Source of the DNA: Perkinsus olseni | Taxonomy: Eukaryota; Perkinsozoa; Perkinsida | Assembly (NCBI GenBank): GCA_013115125.1 | Contig: JABANN010000394.1 | Coordinates: 1 to 33,001, forward strand | Direction of reading: 5' to 3' | Length of the DNA: 33,001 nucleotides | Shown here: in pieces, positions 9,504-19,691 of the stretch | Layout: every line of letters starts with the position of its first letter | Position numbering within the stretch: position 1 is the first letter of the stretch | The notes under the pieces: generated by a model | Told to the model about the DNA's origin: nothing | The model's database searches: none | The model's input: the letters and a program-made list of their open reading frames with translations, nothing else | Position numbers and translations under genes: made by a program

Positions 9504-11849
9504 CTAATCGGCTCGCTGGTACATCTGCAGCTCGAGGTTCTCAGGCCCGTAAGTAAAGGTAACCTTACCTCGAACGCATGAGGGTGAATGATTAAGTCTA
9601 ATATCATCAAAAAATCTTAGGATCAGAGCCATTATCATAGTGGCCTCCTTGATGGCCATATTCTGCCCGGGGCACTGACGAGGGCCTCCCCCAAATGCGA
9701 GATGGTCACGTACAAGGGACTGGTCTATCGACACGCCATCATTGGTGAACCAACGTTCCGGCCTGAGATTCACGGCATAACCGAGGAAATCGTATTCGAA
9801 TGCAGTCAACGCGACAAGCCACTAAACTAAGTACTGGTAGGTCGTGCCGCCTTGAGATTTCGACACCATCACTTGGTGCTGGAGTACGGCCACAACAGTA
9901 CCAGCGGGAACTGGCTTTCCATCGAGCAAAGTGTCATCAACGCACTCATTGAGGAGAAATACACTCGGGGATTGCAACTGAGAAGAATCCATCACAGCTT
10001 CGCCTGATTTAACGACAGCCCACTCTGAGGGTCTCGAGTATGCAGCACTCAACGTAGGGTAGTTGGTTGAGGTCCGCTATCGTCTTGGGGTCATGGCCGA
10101 GAGCATCCACCTCCGCCCTGGCCTTAGCTTGAATGTGGGGGTTGAAAGACAGATAGTAGAGGCACCACGATACTGCCATAGCTGTTGTATCACTACCAGC
10201 GATCAAGAACCTGACGGCAAGTGGTGTATGCCATGATGCTACATTGTAGCATCATGGCAGGAGTTGTAGCAGCTGCAACTCCTGCCGCTCTTCCAGTGGC
10301 GCTCTAAGCTATCAGTGGCAGGCCCGAAACGGACAAGAGCTTGTGAGTCGGCAAGAAGAGCTCACGTGACGAGGTTTCCCCGCAAGTCCTCCGGGTCTAG
10401 ATGCAGGAGTTTGTCGAGCAAGTTGCGTCGCTCCACCCGCCCTCCTCGTGCCGCTTGCCGCTCGGCCCGTCTACTGCTGATAATCTCATCGCAGATTCTG
10501 TTGAGCCGCTTCACTCCCGTATGCATCTGACGACCAGAAATGACGAAACCACCAACGACGAGCACCTGACCTTTCTGATCATTGGGTTGAGGTTCCAAGG
10601 GAATCTATCCCGTGTCATCCACGGGAAGGAACTGAGCTGAACGGCATAACCCGACCCGGACAGGGTATCCACTATCGCCCTCTGGACCTTCCCAGATCGG
10701 CTACCAAGACGCAGACCTGAGAAAGCACTGCGTCACACACTGTGTTACTCACGCAGTCGAATGATCTACTGATCTTGGCAGAGCTCAGGCTGCTTCGGGG
10801 AGTGCAGCAGCATCGAGTCAAGCAGAGTAATTAGCGTCCGCGATGACGTCGCTGAGCTCACCCGGAACATCTGCTTACCATCGGGATTCAAAAAATTATA
10901 GTCGTTCCCTAAGGTGGTGACACATAAGACATCGAGGGTACAGAGTGGAAGCCATTCTGTGGGACGCCAAACGATACGGCCGTCCTGGCTGAGGGACTTC
11001 AACTGACGTACCTGAACGTGAACCGAAGCACCTGGTGAAGTGCGGTGATCGGTCATTCACCAGCTTCAATGATACTCTCAACATGTCAGGTACCATAGCC
11101 GCTGAATTTTTGTCATTGAAGGCCGGGGCACCAAACCGCCTGTTCCTCTTCCACGCGTCACCCTCTGTAGTGAACATTCCCGAGAGAGGTATTATTTTGT
11201 GCTTGTTGAAGGGCCTAATGAAGGTCTTCGGGCGCTCATCCAAAACTTGTCTGACCAACTCAGGCTTGGACAAGACGATCACGTTCATTCCAGTAATCCT
11301 GAGAGACAACAGACCGCCGTCACAAACTTACTGGAGCCTGCGCTTGTCACTGATGCAGAGCGAAGAGCAGGAGAACAAAACGCTCACTTGATGTGATAAA
11401 CATCACCGTACGTGTCCGCATAGATCTCCAAGGCACGGGCAAAATGATCCATCGACTTTGGTATGAAGCCCAGGATAGGAAGAAACTATCAGAGAGCGTT
11501 GCGCACAGTTTGTGTTAACGCTAACAGGCCACAATTGCAATCTTCTTTTCACTGAATTATCCAATAGGCTATTGCATAACCTAGTGAAAAGGGTCCGCTA
11601 CTGTCAGTAGTGACCCTATTCGGTCCATAAAAACAGGACGATGCAAATGAGGGCCGAGATCCAGGGACTCACATGATTTGGTCCGCCGAAGATAGCATGG
11701 AGATCCACCTTGGTACGTCTTAGGAACCTCAGAGCCTTCAAGGCAAGTACTGAGGCTATACCGCTCACAAGGATGAGTGTTCCGTGCGACCGGAAAATTG
11801 ATCGACACTTCACTACGAGGTCCTGGGCAGCGACGAGTAAAGGTGCCAT
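9504..11849 (-). CDS. Cytochrome P450 copy 2 (P450-2), intact
   Basis: A membrane-anchored haem-thiolate monooxygenase of 513 residues; substrate unknown. Exons: 11673-11849, 11388-11485, 11061-11298, 10879-11011, 10571-10716, 10366-10526, 10024-10210, 9835-9977, 9504-9762; phases agree throughout and no in-frame stop remains after splicing. Features are a hydrophobic anchor at about residues 23-40, the C-helix DAWKRNRR, I-helix AGSDTT (322-327), ETLR, PERW and haem loop FGGGPRQCPG with Cys458 as ligand. Start is the Met shared by all copies. Introns run from 44 to about 187 nt; the intron before exon 9 removes an apparent TAG. The intron before exon 7 holds a double fold-back insertion (10231-10284). 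The intron after exon 7 uses a weaker GTGGGC donor. An endoplasmic reticulum location is inferred from the anchor. Confidence 0.93.
10231..10284. repeat. Opened-out inverted triplication in a P450-2 intron, S = TGCTACAA
   Basis: Left flank, S(1-7) 10237-10243, rc(S) 10244-10251, reverse complement of left flank 10252-10257, reverse complement of right flank 10258-10263, rc(S) 10264-10271, S(2-8) 10272-10278 with one mismatch, right flank. P450-4 keeps a single uninterrupted TGCTACAA at 21147-21154, the presumed empty site. Confidence 0.88.
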
Positions 11850-13245
11850 ACACAGGATGAATGTCGAGCACTGAAAGATTCCTCGTGAAATCCGAGCGGC
11901 TCCAGTAGATCATGGCTTCCGGAATGAGAGCAGACTTCGAGAAGAAATTTCAGCAACAGGGGCTCTGACGTCTGAGTCCTTTGAAGTCGCCAGCAGGGGC
12001 GATTCCAGGCCTAGGCAAACAAGGCAACTGCCTAGAGTCCCCCTGGCAACTGGCCAGGGATCCGCGCTGATCTACAGCGGTTGATAGATGCCTCTATGCT
12101 TTAGTGAAGCTGCTTTACAGTAACTCACCGTGAGTATGAACTTCAATTGCAGATTTCGAGGCGAATGACTCCCCTGCATTTTGATCATGAGCGTCGTGCT
12201 GGTTAATCCCTCGAGAGAGGCAAACTGCTTGCACGACGCAATCACATGTTGCTCCACGACGAGATGCTTGTCGTGACCCATAGGCTAGACACCAACTCTG
12301 AACAGGGCTGGAGAGAGCCAGAAACCTGTCCTCCGAAGGACCCTGTGTATGCGCACTTAACAATTTTAGCTATAGTGAACATCAGAACCCGCGCTCGCCA
12401 CGAGTGACATAGAGCACGGTGACGTACTGAAGTAGAACGGTTACGTCCAGATAGAATGGGATTCTGAGCGCCGGGAGAGAAGTTCTAAAATTCGGAAAAT
12501 AGCGAAGATCATGTTAGCGCTATCCGAAAGTGTCCACCGTTAGTGAGTGCCCAAAGGTCTTGGGCCACAGCAGAGAAGAAGGGCGCGCCACATACTCAAA
12601 CGAAGCATTCAATGAAGCTACTGTAGAGCTAGCGAAACGACTCTTGAGGACCAGACTCCTGGTGTGCGCTGATTCAGCGCCGCTGAACGCAGCCCTTTCT
12701 TTGCTGAGAGTGAGGCTAAGATACCAGCAGTGGATACGGCGTCAGGCGGCTTCCAATTGCCTTCCGAACAGTCAATGGAGAAACCCTGGTTTCTACATTT
12801 ACCCCGGTTCTTATCGGTTACCCAATTTTCAGTGGTTTAACCGAGTGCAGCTTGGCGTGGCTCAAACAGCTGGAGCTTAGCAGACTAGATATCTATTTCA
12901 TAGCTTCTAGTAGTACTGGATAAAAGAGAATGAGTTCTAACTAAAATCGCATGTCTTAGGCTCTAGTCAGATGATCTGACTCAGATCCGTACCACACGCT
13001 GTTCACTCTGCCAAACCTCTGAATTCTAAGAATGTCGTAGACTACTAGAACAGGTGATTGATGAACAATCTGATGAATCATTTCCTTGAACGAAAACGGT
13101 TTAAGCTCTACTCCGTATTAAGTTTGACGGATAACATTTTCCATACAGTATCATCATCAGAGAGGAAATAAAATATTTATCATGACCTTGGTCATCATTG
13201 GGAAACGGACGACATTTGAAATGATCATGTTGTAACATTAGTATT
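11850..13245. other. Intergenic between P450-2 and P450-3
   Basis: No gene recognised. The longest open frame (12530-12880, plus, 116 codons) shows no domain or splice context and I leave it uncalled. One compact 8-mer motif lies at 12966-12987, and a long inverted repeat reaches into the end of P450-3. Confidence 0.5.
12966..12987. repeat. 8-mer inverted triplication, S = GTCAGATC
   Basis: Exact S(1-7), rc(S), S(2-8). Single-base centres lie at 12973 and 12980. Confidence 0.85.
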
Positions 13246-13264
13246 TCAAATGTCGTCCGTTCCC
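13200..13264. repeat. Inverted repeat spanning the P450-3 stop codon
   Basis: Arms 13200-13222 and 13243-13264 pair over about 22 bp with one extra A in the left arm, around a 20-nt loop. The right arm encodes the last codons and stop of P450-3, whose C-terminal tail (TLGIPWGTDDI) differs from the short YQR tail of the other copies. Confidence 0.88.
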
Positions 13265-15098
13265 CAGGGAATCCCCAGTGTGTACATCCGCAGTTCAAGA
13301 TTCTTTGACCCACATGTGAGAGTAGCCTTACCTCGAACGGACTCGGGCGAATGATTAAGTTTAATATCATCAAAATATTGCAAAATTAGAGCCAGTACCA
13401 TAGTAGCGTCCTTGATGGCCATATTCTGGCCGGGGCATTGACGAGGACCCCCACCAAATGCGAGGTGGTCACGCACTAGGACTCGGTCGATCTCAGAGCT
13501 ACCAGGTATCAACCAGCGCTCTGGTCTGAGATATATTGATTGTTGGGAGAGCGGTTCTAGGAGATAGCCGGAAATCGAGTCGATTACGTACTTGAAGCTT
13601 GTGCCACATTCAGCCACCATCGCTCCGCGTAGAAGCGCGCCTACGATAGTACTGGAGGGAATCGGCTTCCCAACCAGCAAGGAGTCAGAAATGCACTCAT
13701 GAAAGAGGAATCGACCCGGGGGTTGTAGCTGAGGAGATTCGACGATATATTTGCGTGGGTCGCCGAGTGCCCACCCTGAGCGTCTCTAGCAAGCAGCATT
13801 CAACATAGGCCAGGTCGTTGAGGTCTGCCCTAGTCTTGGGGTCACGGCCTAGGCCACCCACCTCGGCGCTGGCCTCAGTTTGAATGTGGGGGTTGAGGGA
13901 CAGATAGTAGAGGCACCACGATACAGCTATGGCTGTTGTGTCGCTTCCAGCGATCAAGAACCTGTAATCGCTGATATATGCTCCGGTCTTAGGCAGAGCC
14001 ACTGGAATGCTCGGCACCTGTCAAGAAAAAAGTAGTAACCGGAAACTCCCGTAATGAGGTTTCCGCGTAAGTCCCCGAGGTCGAGATGTAGGAGTTTATC
14101 TAGCAAGTTGCTTCTTCCGCGTGGCCTCGCTGCATGCTGCTCAGCTTGTCTGTCACTGATAATTCCATCACAGATCGTATTAAGTCGTTTCACTCCGTTG
14201 TGCATCTGATGGGCCAAGCACCAGTAAGGCCCGTGAAATTACGCTCACAACCGTGGGCAGCAAACTAGCGTTGATATTCCTACCTTCCTGGTCATTGGAT
14301 TGAGATTCCAGGGAAACTTATCCCGTGTCATCCACGGGAAGGAGCGGAGTCGCACGGCGAAGCTGGAACCGGCCCGGTGGAAGGAAAAATAGGGCACCCA
14401 ACCGTCTGTTCCGCTTCCACTCTTCACCCTCCGTGTTGAACATACCCGGGATCGGCATTATCTCGTGCTTGTTGATAGCTCTGATGTGGGGTCTTCGGGC
14501 GTTCACTCAAAACTTGACGAACCAACTCTGGATTGGAAACGGCTACCACGTCTGAGGTAGCTATTCTGAGAATAACGGGGACTATTCACAAGAATCATCC
14601 TGGGTGAGTGCTCGCTGATCGCTCACGGAGGCGAGAGAACTTTCGAAGGCGGAAGTTCTAAATCCTACGACATCGGTCTCACTTGATGTGGTATATGTCA
14701 CCATAAGTATCGGCATAGACCCCCAGGGCACAGAAGAGAGGGTCCACGGACCTTGGTACGAAGCCCAAAATGGGAAGGAACTACGAAAAATCGTTTGCAG
14801 GGTCAGACTCAGCACACTTGCTATTCTCGAGGACGTGCGGAGGCTATTCCAGCTCGACTGAGCACGTGCACAAGCAGGGTGTCGAGCCCTGGGCTCACTA
14901 GACTCACATGAGTAGCCTACTCAGAGTAGGTCCCCCGAAAAGGGAATGAAGGTCCACCCTAGCTCGCTGCACGAACTTAAGAGCCTTCCAGGCTAGCACT
15001 GAGGCTACACCGATTCCGAAAATCAGTGCCCCGTGCGACTCAGAGAGTGTTCGGCACCTCGCCACGATGTCCTGGGTGGCAATGAGTGATGATGTCAT
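13246..15098 (-). pseudogene. Cytochrome P450 copy 3 (P450-3), pseudogene
   Basis: Homologous exons: 14908-15098, 14683-14780, a fused remnant of exons 3 and 5 at 14284-14565, then 14051-14205, 13775-13961, 13592-13728 and 13246-13525. Relative to the intact copies it has a 14-bp frameshifting fold-back insertion at the end of exon 1, a one-base insertion in exon 3 (near 14490), and a deletion that removes the rest of exon 3 after RRLGA, all of exon 4 and the start of exon 5. The exon 6 donor is GG instead of GT at 14049-14050. The 3' half still carries I-helix AGSDTT, ETLR, PERW and haem loop FGGGPRQCPG in open frames. Exon 8 lacks two codons in frame. The start is aligned with paralogue Met (MTSSLIATQ). 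Confidence 0.93.
14909..14930. repeat. 8-mer inverted triplication in P450-3 exon 1, S = TGAGTAGG
   Basis: Exact S(1-7), rc(S), S(2-8). Removing 14 bp restores colinearity with the exon 1 ends and GTGAGT donors of the paralogues, so this motif is an insertion into an 8-bp site. Confidence 0.92.
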
Positions 15099-15859
15099 TT
15101 CTACCATCATATAAGCTGCAGAAGGTTCTCCGAGAATCACTATCGCGAAAATTGAGGATCGTAGGACTATGCGAAATTCATTCAGTTTGGGTTAGACCTT
15201 TCAGACGCCACCCTCACAGGTCTTCGTCGGTAACTGAGTAATCGGGTGGCGAGTGATGAGTCACATCACGTGGATTAGTCATAAGTTTACAAGAACCGAT
15301 ACTACTATCGTCATTTACATACACAATTATTGCTGTCCCCTTTCAACACAACACAGCTTAGTGTGGCTAAGATTCATATTCAATCTAGCTGTTGTTATTC
15401 AAGTACATGATTGACCACTACTGTCCGTACTGTGAGATGATCGTTATTATTTATTGTTCAAGGTTTATTCCCATTCGTATAATCTCTCCTGCGTAATGTC
15501 TAATACCTCATTATACAGTGATACTATTCCGAGGCGGAAAGGTGGAGTCGAGTTGGTTAATTCTAGTACATAAGTATCCGGGAGATCCCATCGTTATGAA
15601 AAATTCGTTCGTTAGCCCTCTAAGACGCCTCCTCAGCACCGCTGGGGCAAACTTGAATTTACCGTGCCCGCAAAATTGTGCCGCTATGGTGGAGCAAGTA
15701 CACACTGGCTGACTCTCGTGGGAAAAGGGTCCAATCTAATACCAACCGTTCATTATTCAACGACGGGCTTGTCCTTGCGCCTCCCCGGGAGGCCCCCTCG
15801 GAATCGTTCTAGCAATTCGCGATGCCGCATATCCTTTCTTTGTGCTCACGGTTTCCGTA

Positions 15860-15881
15860 CTCGCAGCCTGCGAGTCGCAGG
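15860..15881. repeat. 8-mer inverted triplication, S = CTCGCAGG
   Basis: Exact S(1-7), rc(S), S(2-8). Single-base centres lie at 15867 and 15874. Confidence 0.85.
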
Positions 15882-16226
15882 AGTTCTGGCTTCGGGTTCC
15901 GAGGTTCGGCCCGAGGAATAGGAACGCGTTTATCATGTATCACACGCGTGGCGCAGTGCTTCACTCAATAGCGTATTAGAGGCGTTCAACAAACCGATTC
16001 TGAAATTCAGAAGCGATTCTGAGTTACTGAACGGGGGGATTTGGCGTTAGTAAGGCGCAAGATTCACTAAACGCGCGGAATGCTAGATTCTTGCGTTGCA
16101 GCTTCAATGTGATCTACGCCGTGAGTGGAGACTCATTCCCAAGGACCGCTTGACAAGCAGTACTTATCAAGCGGTGCTTAGAGCAGTCCGTTATACTTGG
16201 ATCACTAGCCGAGTTGGCTTTGCGAG

Positions 16227-16257
16227 CCCTGTACTACAGGGCCTACAGGGCCTGTAG
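16227..16257. repeat. Opened-out inverted triplication, S = CCCTGTAG
   Basis: S(1-7) 16227-16233, rc(S) plus one base of inverted left flank 16234-16242, a second rc(S) 16243-16250, S(2-8) 16251-16257. It differs from the compact form by having both inverted copies retained. Confidence 0.8.
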
Positions 16258-16880
16258 GCGGGTTGCCATGTGCTTGGTTCATGTTGAGTCAACATTGTTG
16301 ACCTTTGGACAAGTCATTTATAGACACAGAGATGTCAGCAGCCCTTCCGACAAGCGAGAGTGTCCAGAGACAGCCGTAGATCCCGCTATAGAGAGAGGAT
16401 GGGAATGGACTGGAATGGGGAATGGATGGGAATGCATGTTTGTCCGAACGTGAGACTTGGGCCTCTTTTCGCCAACATTGTGCTCACCGTTCATCCTTTG
16501 CCACAAAAATGTCGAAAAAGGCCGACACGGACAGCTCATTGTCAGTAGCGTCTCCAGGAGTCGGCAAAAAGACGGGGGATTGAGTAGTTGTCGAGAGAAG
16601 CTCAGGTTGTCCTTTGGACATTTACCGCTCGCCTCGGCATTTATCGCCACGCCACACTCGGCCTAGGATGGAAAGCCGTGACTGCATGCGGCAGCCCATG
16701 GTGATTGCACTCTACTTGGCAGGTTGATGGGAATAGCAGCCTGATAAGTACAACAAGATCGTTTGAAGCGGGTGTGGGAATGTCAGAGGAACAACGTTTC
16801 TCTCATAATGCGAACACTTTGAATGGCATTCATTCATTCGCAAGCGATCGCTAATACTCTCATCGTACCTTCAGCGCTGT

Positions 16881-16902
16881 GTCAGACAGTCTGACTCATA
16901 CT
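16881..16902. repeat. 8-mer inverted triplication with one mismatch, S = GTCAGACT
   Basis: Same geometry. The last arm reads TCATACT instead of TCAGACT. Confidence 0.65.
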
Positions 16903-17000
16903 GACGCCATCACTGTCTACTTGTGTTGGAAAACATATCGCTGTAGTGCCGATACCGCTGCCTGGCTTAGCTGCGCTGTTATAGCGCCGCTACAACAGCG

Positions 17001-18249
17001 CCGCTGTTTCAACCGTCCATGCGGCGGTGAGTATTACTAACTTAGTAGCATTGACAGGATACTTGTATTATCATAGTAGTTACGAAATTCATTCGGCATG
17101 TTCAACGAGAAAATCTTCGTCGGACAGTCCCCGTTTGCGATGGGGTTTTTCGAATATATCTTCGCAGATATATCGATATCTGATTCCCAATCATGCCCAA
17201 CATGCCTCCGAAACATCAAGGATCGTCGGGAGAGGATCAGCGCTCCCATGGGTCCCCCAGTTTGTCGGCAGCTGACGGCTCTACATCTACCTGCATACTC
17301 GTTACCACTATCGACGTTCTCGCCCAAGTCTACCGTTTGGATCTCCCCTCCGGTATTCCAGAGGAACTCCTTCTAGGGAGAGATATATGTATTCAAAGAG
17401 GACGCTACCCCAATCCAAGTCTTCGTTGTTGATGCATCCGTGATGGCGGCCGAGGGACTTTTCTCGACACACTCCATACTGAGCTACCCTGTATGAAGCC
17501 TTGTGCCGTTGCCTTGATGATGCGGATTCCTTGAGTACGGAGGAGCTGGCTTGGGTCCTAAGGAGACGGCTATATATTGTCCTGCATACGACGGAATCTT
17601 TTTGGGCTGGTGAGCGCTCGGCCAGCTTTTTGGAGAACTGGGCCCGAGGTTTCCCACCGGGGAGCTACGATGCGGAGAAATTGAACAGATTGTTTCCTTA
17701 TGTTGTCTAGAATGGCCCATTCTGAATGGGCACGTGAAAGGCCAGTGGTCGTTGTACCAGTTGCATAAGACAATCAGTGGAACACTCAGGTCTCTGCAAT
17801 TTATCTCAGATAACGTCCATAGCAGCCTATTGGTACAGCAGTCCAAATACTGGAAGGGCCCCAAGAAGGTTGACCTGTCTGTGGCGAATCCGACCTGGGA
17901 TATTTTATTCAACGTGCTATGCGCTCCCCACTGGTCGCATAGGATTCGCATAGCGGATACCGGTACTGTCTTCTCAATGGGTCCTCGTATGTACAACCAA
18001 CATAAGGCGGAGTCAAATGATGTCCATCGGGGAAACTATATGGAAGGACTCGTCTCTCTGGCTATGGCGCAGCTTGGGGATATGACCAGCGTGTTACTTT
18101 CGGTCATTCTTGCTCTCCGAATTCAGCACGAGAACCGGCTCGTTCTGCGAAATATCCGGCAGAATATTGCTTACTGTCGGCAGCACAACTGCGAGTTGAA
18201 TATACTGCAGGATCCTGCCGAAGACAGTGATACGTTCGCTAAGTGGTAA
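17001..18249 (+). pseudogene. Unrecognised broken coding remnant
   Basis: Successive plus-strand stretches have protein-like composition but lie in different frames. The longest runs open from 17614 to its stop at 18249 and includes a string such as NPTWDILFNVLCAPHWSHRI and a C-terminal ...AEDSDTFAKW. I do not recognise the family. No splice sites tie the pieces together convincingly, and an open frame of similar length on the opposite strand (17484-17996) weakens the call. It could be a degraded host gene or a degraded mobile-element gene. Function is unknown. Confidence 0.3.
17709..17730. repeat. 8-mer inverted triplication, S = AGAATGGG
   Basis: Exact S(1-7), rc(S), S(2-8). It lies within the unrecognised coding remnant. 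Confidence 0.85.
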
Positions 18250-18397
18250 GAGGAGTGGCGAGGCGCTACATCTTTGCTTGTCCATCTCTTCGAGATCGGC
18301 GAGTTGTCGCTCAAGCACTCCTACTGGATGAGAATGTTCAATCGATCCTTCCACGGTACCGCTGCGACGCACGTGGTAGCGTTAAACACTAAGGTAT

Positions 18398-18419
18398 CTC
18401 GTAAGTTACGAGTCGTAAC
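18398..18419. repeat. 8-mer inverted triplication, S = CTCGTAAC
   Basis: Exact S(1-7), rc(S), S(2-8). The 8-mer fits nTnnnnAn. Confidence 0.85.
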
Positions 18420-19019
18420 GCCGGTCACGTAGCAGCTCCCCGCGGTCGAGGTAATTGAGGGTTTTGTTAGGGGAATACAGGCCGAGGCTTGAGGTCGAGC
18501 CACCCTTACAGGGCATGTCTCACTACTACCTCTTGCCAAGGCCTGAACCTCGTTCGGGTGACCTCCTTGTGGTGTTTGCTGAACCATTTGTTAATGCTTA
18601 CTTAACATAACTCACTACCATTACTTGTAGATGTTGAAGTATCGTGTTAGTGAAGTTGATGCTAACGAGAGTAATTTAGGAGCAGCTAGTCAGCAATGTT
18701 CGTGCCGTCTAGATATGCACTGCAGCCTGTGTAGTACAAATAAGCAAGGTAGGTTATCTATCTTGATAAGAATTGAGTTGAAGAGTAAGCGCGAAAAAGT
18801 ACCGAAACCACGGCTATCTGGAAAGGTAACTGAAATCGAGCAATCTATGGTATTAATTCGAGGTTGAAAGAGTTACGATGAGTTGGGAATGAACGAAACG
18901 AACGTCCATCGTAGGCCGTCTACAGGGAGCTAAAGTTTCGCAGCCCTACTGTCCGAGCCTCATTGAAACTGCTTCGGCCAAATTTGAAGTATCAAAGACT
19001 ACTTCTTCCAAGAAATCGA

Positions 19020-19390
19020 CACTTTTGGACAGATAACTGTCGACGAACAAGTAGTTTGAACAAGGGATCTTGGACAACTCGGCAGGTAGCTGTCGAAAAT
19101 CTCCGAAGTACACCTTTCGACAAGGTTGTTGCAAATTGCAACTTGCAATAGTGGGTCTCGATACTTGTCGAAATGTCACCGGACATCTTTTCTCAGTTTT
19201 CTCCCCAATTGACGTGGAGGAGGCCCTTTGGACAAGTCGACACGCGAGAAGTGTACAAAAAACATGTCCAGTACTCTCCCTAAGCGAAGCTGTAGCCAAC
19301 AGTTGTCCAAAGAAGATATTGACCGGCGCGCGCTTTCTGTATATTGTTGTCGAAAGATTAGTCCTAGTGCTAGATTTTGACAAGTGTCGG
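19020..19390. repeat. Cluster of GACAA/TTGTC words in both orientations
   Basis: At least nine related words occur within 370 bp, among them TTGGACAAC (about 19071), CTGTCGAAAA (19090), TTTCGACAAG (19115), CTTGTCGAAA (19164), TTTGGACAAG (19228), TTGTCCAAAG (19302), TTGTCGAAAG (19347) and TTTTGACAAG (19376). They lie in both orientations with irregular spacing. It may be a worn tandem repeat or an array of binding sites. The function is unknown. Confidence 0.5.
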
Positions 19391-19421
19391 CGTTTGTAGA
19401 ATGGACGGAAAGACGATGTTG

Positions 19422-19443
19422 CCCAAAGCCTTTGGGCCAGAGG
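19422..19443. repeat. 8-mer inverted triplication with one mismatch, S = CCCAAAGG
   Basis: Same geometry. The last arm reads CCAGAGG instead of CCAAAGG. Confidence 0.65.
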
Positions 19444-19647
19444 AGCGCTTACGCTACCACGTGTGTACTTTGGCGATTGTCTACTACATTTCCTAGCGTA
19501 CTAAGTCTGGGCCTACCGAGTCGGTCCTGTGTCGGTACTACCGGCGGTAGTACCGTCGGCGACCCCCCAGCTCGGGGATAGAACCATCGGGTTCTGAAAT
19601 CGACGTGAGGAACGTCTCGTAACTATTCCGAGCTCACAGTTCCCTTG

Positions 19648-19669
19648 TCCCGAAGTTCGGGACCCGAAC
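19648..19669. repeat. 8-mer inverted triplication, S = TCCCGAAC
   Basis: Exact S(1-7), rc(S), S(2-8). It directly abuts the next motif at 19670. Confidence 0.85.
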
Positions 19670-19691
19670 GGTCAGAGTCTGACCGTCAGAC
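19670..19691. repeat. 8-mer inverted triplication, S = GGTCAGAC
   Basis: Exact S(1-7), rc(S), S(2-8). It begins at the base after the preceding motif ends. Confidence 0.85.

Larger units (their letters stand above)
15099..17000. other. Intergenic, no gene recognised
   Basis: I see no exon or RNA gene here. Three 8-mer motifs (15860, 16227, 16881) and a GGAATG-rich patch around 16395-16435 are the visible structure. Open frames are short and without domains. Confidence 0.5.

Noticed and set aside
12530-12880. 116-codon plus-strand open frame
   Set aside because: There is no domain, no splice context and no homologue known to me, so chance is a fair explanation.
16395-16440. GGAATG-rich patch as a satellite repeat
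   Set aside because: Only a few irregular copies are present, too few to call a satellite.
17290-17400. A LLLGRD string resembling the end of a retropepsin fold
   Set aside because: One short string without a D-[ST]-G active site or neighbouring reverse transcriptase is not enough to call a retroelement.
18946-19383. 145-codon minus-strand open frame
   Set aside because: It coincides with the repeated GACAA/TTGTC word cluster, which probably keeps the frame open by chance.
2541-19691. CRISPR array or riboswitch as an explanation of the palindromes
   Set aside because: The sites have unrelated sequences, no constant repeat or spacer, and lie in a eukaryotic genome with spliceosomal introns.
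2541-19691. MITE insertions as an explanation of the 22-nt motifs
   Set aside because: No shared terminal or internal sequence exists between sites; each is built only from its own local 8-mer.
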